Positions 15,701 through 16,580 of a stretch of DNA of 16,580 nucleotides are shown here, piece after piece. Made by a program: the position numbers and the translations under genes. Position 1 is the stretch's first letter. Every line of letters begins with the position of its first letter. The DNA is from an uncultured Muribaculaceae bacterium (lineage in GTDB: Bacteria; Bacteroidota; Bacteroidia; Bacteroidales; Muribaculaceae): contig CAJUHX010000034.1 in NCBI GenBank assembly GCA_910586455.1, forward strand, positions 1 to 16,580. Direction: 5' to 3'. Below the pieces are notes generated by a model. It was not told where the DNA came from. It did no database searches and saw only the letters and a list, made by a program, of their open reading frames with translations.

Positions 15701-15839
15701 CGGCCGCGCCGGCAACGAACTGCAGTCGCCAATGGCCATTGTAATACTTGGAGGTCTAATTTCGTCGACTGCACTCAATATGTTTGTGGTACCGGCCATA
15801 TATTATCTTCGCAACCGAAAGGAGGAAAACAAAGCATGA
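12747..15839 (+). CDS. Heavy-metal RND efflux pump (CusA/CzcA family)
   Basis: Inner-membrane proton-driven pump that exports metal ions through the adaptor and outer membrane channel. 1030 residues, the usual length, with 12 membrane helices expected and two large periplasmic loops. The proton-relay helix reads GGIAIAIGSLVDDAIVDVEN with D404, D405, D409 and E411. The cleft region has GVNASEIE (619-626) and HRIDAMLSG (663-671) in place of the CusA methionines, so copper/silver specificity is not supported; zinc, cobalt, nickel or cadmium remain possible. The ATG follows the adaptor stop by 5 bases. The 3' end holds the Shine-Dalgarno sequence of the next gene and overlaps it by 4 bases (ATGA). 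Confidence 0.95.
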   Translation: MLNRIIHFSLYNRLTVVILSTVILIAGTLAMLRTDVDIFPDLNAPTVVVMTEARGLTPEEVEKVVSYPIESAVNGATDIRRVRSQSNSGFSIVWVEFDWGTDIYRARQIVSERLTTVAEQMPQGVSAPVLGPQSSILGEMMIIGLTADSTSMLDLRTIADRTIAPRLLAMGGVSQVSVIGGEAKEYQIRLKPELMQARNVSIDEVADAVAGLNDNASGGVVYDYGNEYLIKAEFNTTDPSQLELAVIRADENGPVVLADVADIVVAGQQPRIGLAAVNSVPAVIITVTKQPKASTIDLTANIDAALADLAPTLPADIHINTDIFRQADFIDTSITNLQEALLEGALMVIVVLLFFLMNLRTTLISVVALPLSIIVSMLVLNLMGFTINTMSLGGIAIAIGSLVDDAIVDVENVYRHLRLNAALPEGERRSKLEVIYHASAEVRTPIFNSSLIIIASFLPLFFLSGIEGRLLMPLGIAFIVALIASTVVALTVTPVLCSLLLGNKAGNEKLSKEPVTARKLRLLYTRALEAVLKRPKPVLIATTLLFIGACAALPFLGRGFLPKFNEGSFTINIATMPGVSLDESDKIGRQVDSIIMAVPEIHTVSRKTGRAELDEHSQGVNASEIEAPYVLADRSREEIAAELRSHLSEIPGINIEIGQPISHRIDAMLSGTESAVAIKIFGDDLNTLMSLGKKIKHEISGIPGVVDANVEQQFERPELVIRPRREVMAAYGVTLPQFSRAISTALGGVEVSQLYDSGWPYPVTLIADPEARMSIDAISNLSVDSPRGHVTIGTLAEVISSMGPNSVSRENVKRRLVVSANVEGRDLRSTVNEIRQKIADEVTLPENYYVSYEGQFENEAQASRTLLFTSLGALLIILMLLYGQFKNMRQSLLILVNMPLAMIGGVMILLLTGGELNIPAIIGFISLIGISTRNGMLLIAHYNDLAAQGRDAISRTIHGSADRLLPIVMTALTSALALIPLALTGGRAGNELQSPMAIVILGGLISSTALNMFVVPAIYYLRNRKEENKA
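15818..15825 (+). promoter_or_regulatory. Strong Shine-Dalgarno site for the outer membrane factor gene
   Basis: AAAGGAGG, 10 bases before the ATG at 15836, inside the last codons of the pump gene (Arg-Lys-Glu-Glu). It stands out because most genes here lack such a site. With the ATGA overlap it supports coupled translation and fixes the next start. Confidence 0.65.
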
Positions 15840-16580
15840 AACATCTGATTCTAACAACCATAATGTCGGGCTGTGTGGCCATGTCGCTGAACGCAGCCGA
15901 CCCCTTTGCCGATATTGAGTCGCAGGTGGTGGCGAACAACACCGACCTGACCTCGCTCGCAGGCGCCAACGAGGCCGACAATCTTGCCGCCGCATCGGAA
16001 AACAACCTGTCGGACCCCGAAATAGAGTTCGAACACCTCTGGGGCAAAGGCTCCGTGAAATGGGGCGCCGGAATAAGCCAGAGCTTCGAATGGCCGGGCC
16101 TGTACGGAGCCCGCAGCAAGGCCAACAAAGCAGGTGCGGAAGCCCGCCGCCTTATGTTTGAATCGGAACGTGCCGACCTGGTGTTCAAATCGCGTCAACT
16201 GATGCTTGAAATAGTGGGCATACGCCAGCAGATGCAGTTCGCCGACTCAATGATTTCCAATCTCGAACACCTGTTGGCCACCACACAGCTGGCCATGCAG
16301 CGCGGACAGGCCACCCGCCTCGACGTAAGCAAAGCCCGCTTCGCCCTGCTCTCGCTCAAGCAGGAGCGCGAAGGATACACCGACCTGCTGCAGACCAGTC
16401 GTTCGCAGCTTGTGGCTCTGAACGGTGGCAAGAATGTCGACATCAGCAGTCTTGACAGCTATCCGCAGGCCTCTCTGCTTGCACAGAACGAGTACATCGA
16501 GGCTTTCGACAACAACGCCCCATTCGCGGCTGCCATGCGGGCCCGTGTAGAAGCAGCCAATGCCGAGGCCGGTGCAGCCC
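15836..16580 (+). CDS. TolC-family outer membrane factor (CusC/CzcC type), 3' end outside window
   Basis: Outer membrane channel of the metal efflux complex. 248 complete codons are visible and open to the window end; a full family member has about 400-450 residues. The N-terminus MKHLILTTIMSGCVAMSLNAAD is a signal peptide, probably cleaved near residue 20. The motif ISQSFEWPGLYGAR (about residues 80-93) is typical of the metal-efflux branch, and residues 95-200 form long amphipathic helices as in the TolC hairpin (QRGQATRLDVSKAR). The start ATG overlaps the pump stop (ATGA) and has a good Shine-Dalgarno sequence. It is the third gene of the operon, in the order adaptor, pump, channel. Confidence 0.9.
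   Translation, partial: MKHLILTTIMSGCVAMSLNAADPFADIESQVVANNTDLTSLAGANEADNLAAASENNLSDPEIEFEHLWGKGSVKWGAGISQSFEWPGLYGARSKANKAGAEARRLMFESERADLVFKSRQLMLEIVGIRQQMQFADSMISNLEHLLATTQLAMQRGQATRLDVSKARFALLSLKQEREGYTDLLQTSRSQLVALNGGKNVDISSLDSYPQASLLAQNEYIEAFDNNAPFAAAMRARVEAANAEAGAA

Overview
The window looks like chromosomal DNA of a Bacteroidales bacterium, plausibly of the Muribaculaceae type. The coding sequence is GC-rich and the intergenic DNA AT-rich. Several promoters fit the Bacteroidetes pattern (TTG, about 20 bases, TAnnTTTG), most genes lack a Shine-Dalgarno sequence, and one gene belongs to the Bacteroidetes-type DUF5606 family. The family-level placement is inference; the phylum is well supported. 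I see no rRNA, tRNA, CRISPR array, transposase or phage gene.

Layout. (1) 1-1704: 3' part of ftsH (membrane AAA+ zinc protease), closed by a strong terminator. (2) 1831-4587: a promoter, then nrdD and nrdG (anaerobic class III ribonucleotide reductase and its radical-SAM activase), overlapping by 8 bases. (3) 4588-5083: a promoter starting at the base after the nrdG stop drives a small DUF5606 gene. (4) 5084-5380: a non-coding stretch with two hairpins and a possible 27-codon leader ORF. (5) 5381-7538: an OmpR-family response regulator and its membrane histidine kinase, overlapping by 23 bases. (6) 7551-7614: a 29-bp perfect inverted repeat, probably a two-way terminator between converging transcription units. 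(7) 7714-11405, minus strand: an ftsE ATPase gene, then a membrane polyferredoxin that looks like NapH fused to NapG, then a Tat-exported lipoprotein with an aldo/keto reductase domain and two [4Fe-4S] motifs. (8) 11406-11553: a divergent control region rich in TTGCA/TGCAA elements. (9) 11554-16580, plus strand: a heavy-metal RND efflux operon: His-rich adaptor lipoprotein, RND pump, and a TolC-type outer membrane factor cut off by the window end.

How the genes work together. nrdD/nrdG supply deoxynucleotides without oxygen, matching a gut-type anaerobe. The polyferredoxin and the exported reductase form a likely redox module: electrons from the membrane would pass through up to six Fe-S clusters to a cell-envelope enzyme of unknown substrate. 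The three efflux genes form a complete inner-to-outer-membrane pump; the His-rich tail on the adaptor points to a transition metal such as zinc, copper or cobalt, but the metal cannot be fixed from sequence. The most novel candidate is the exported aldo/keto reductase with its NapH-NapG fusion partner.
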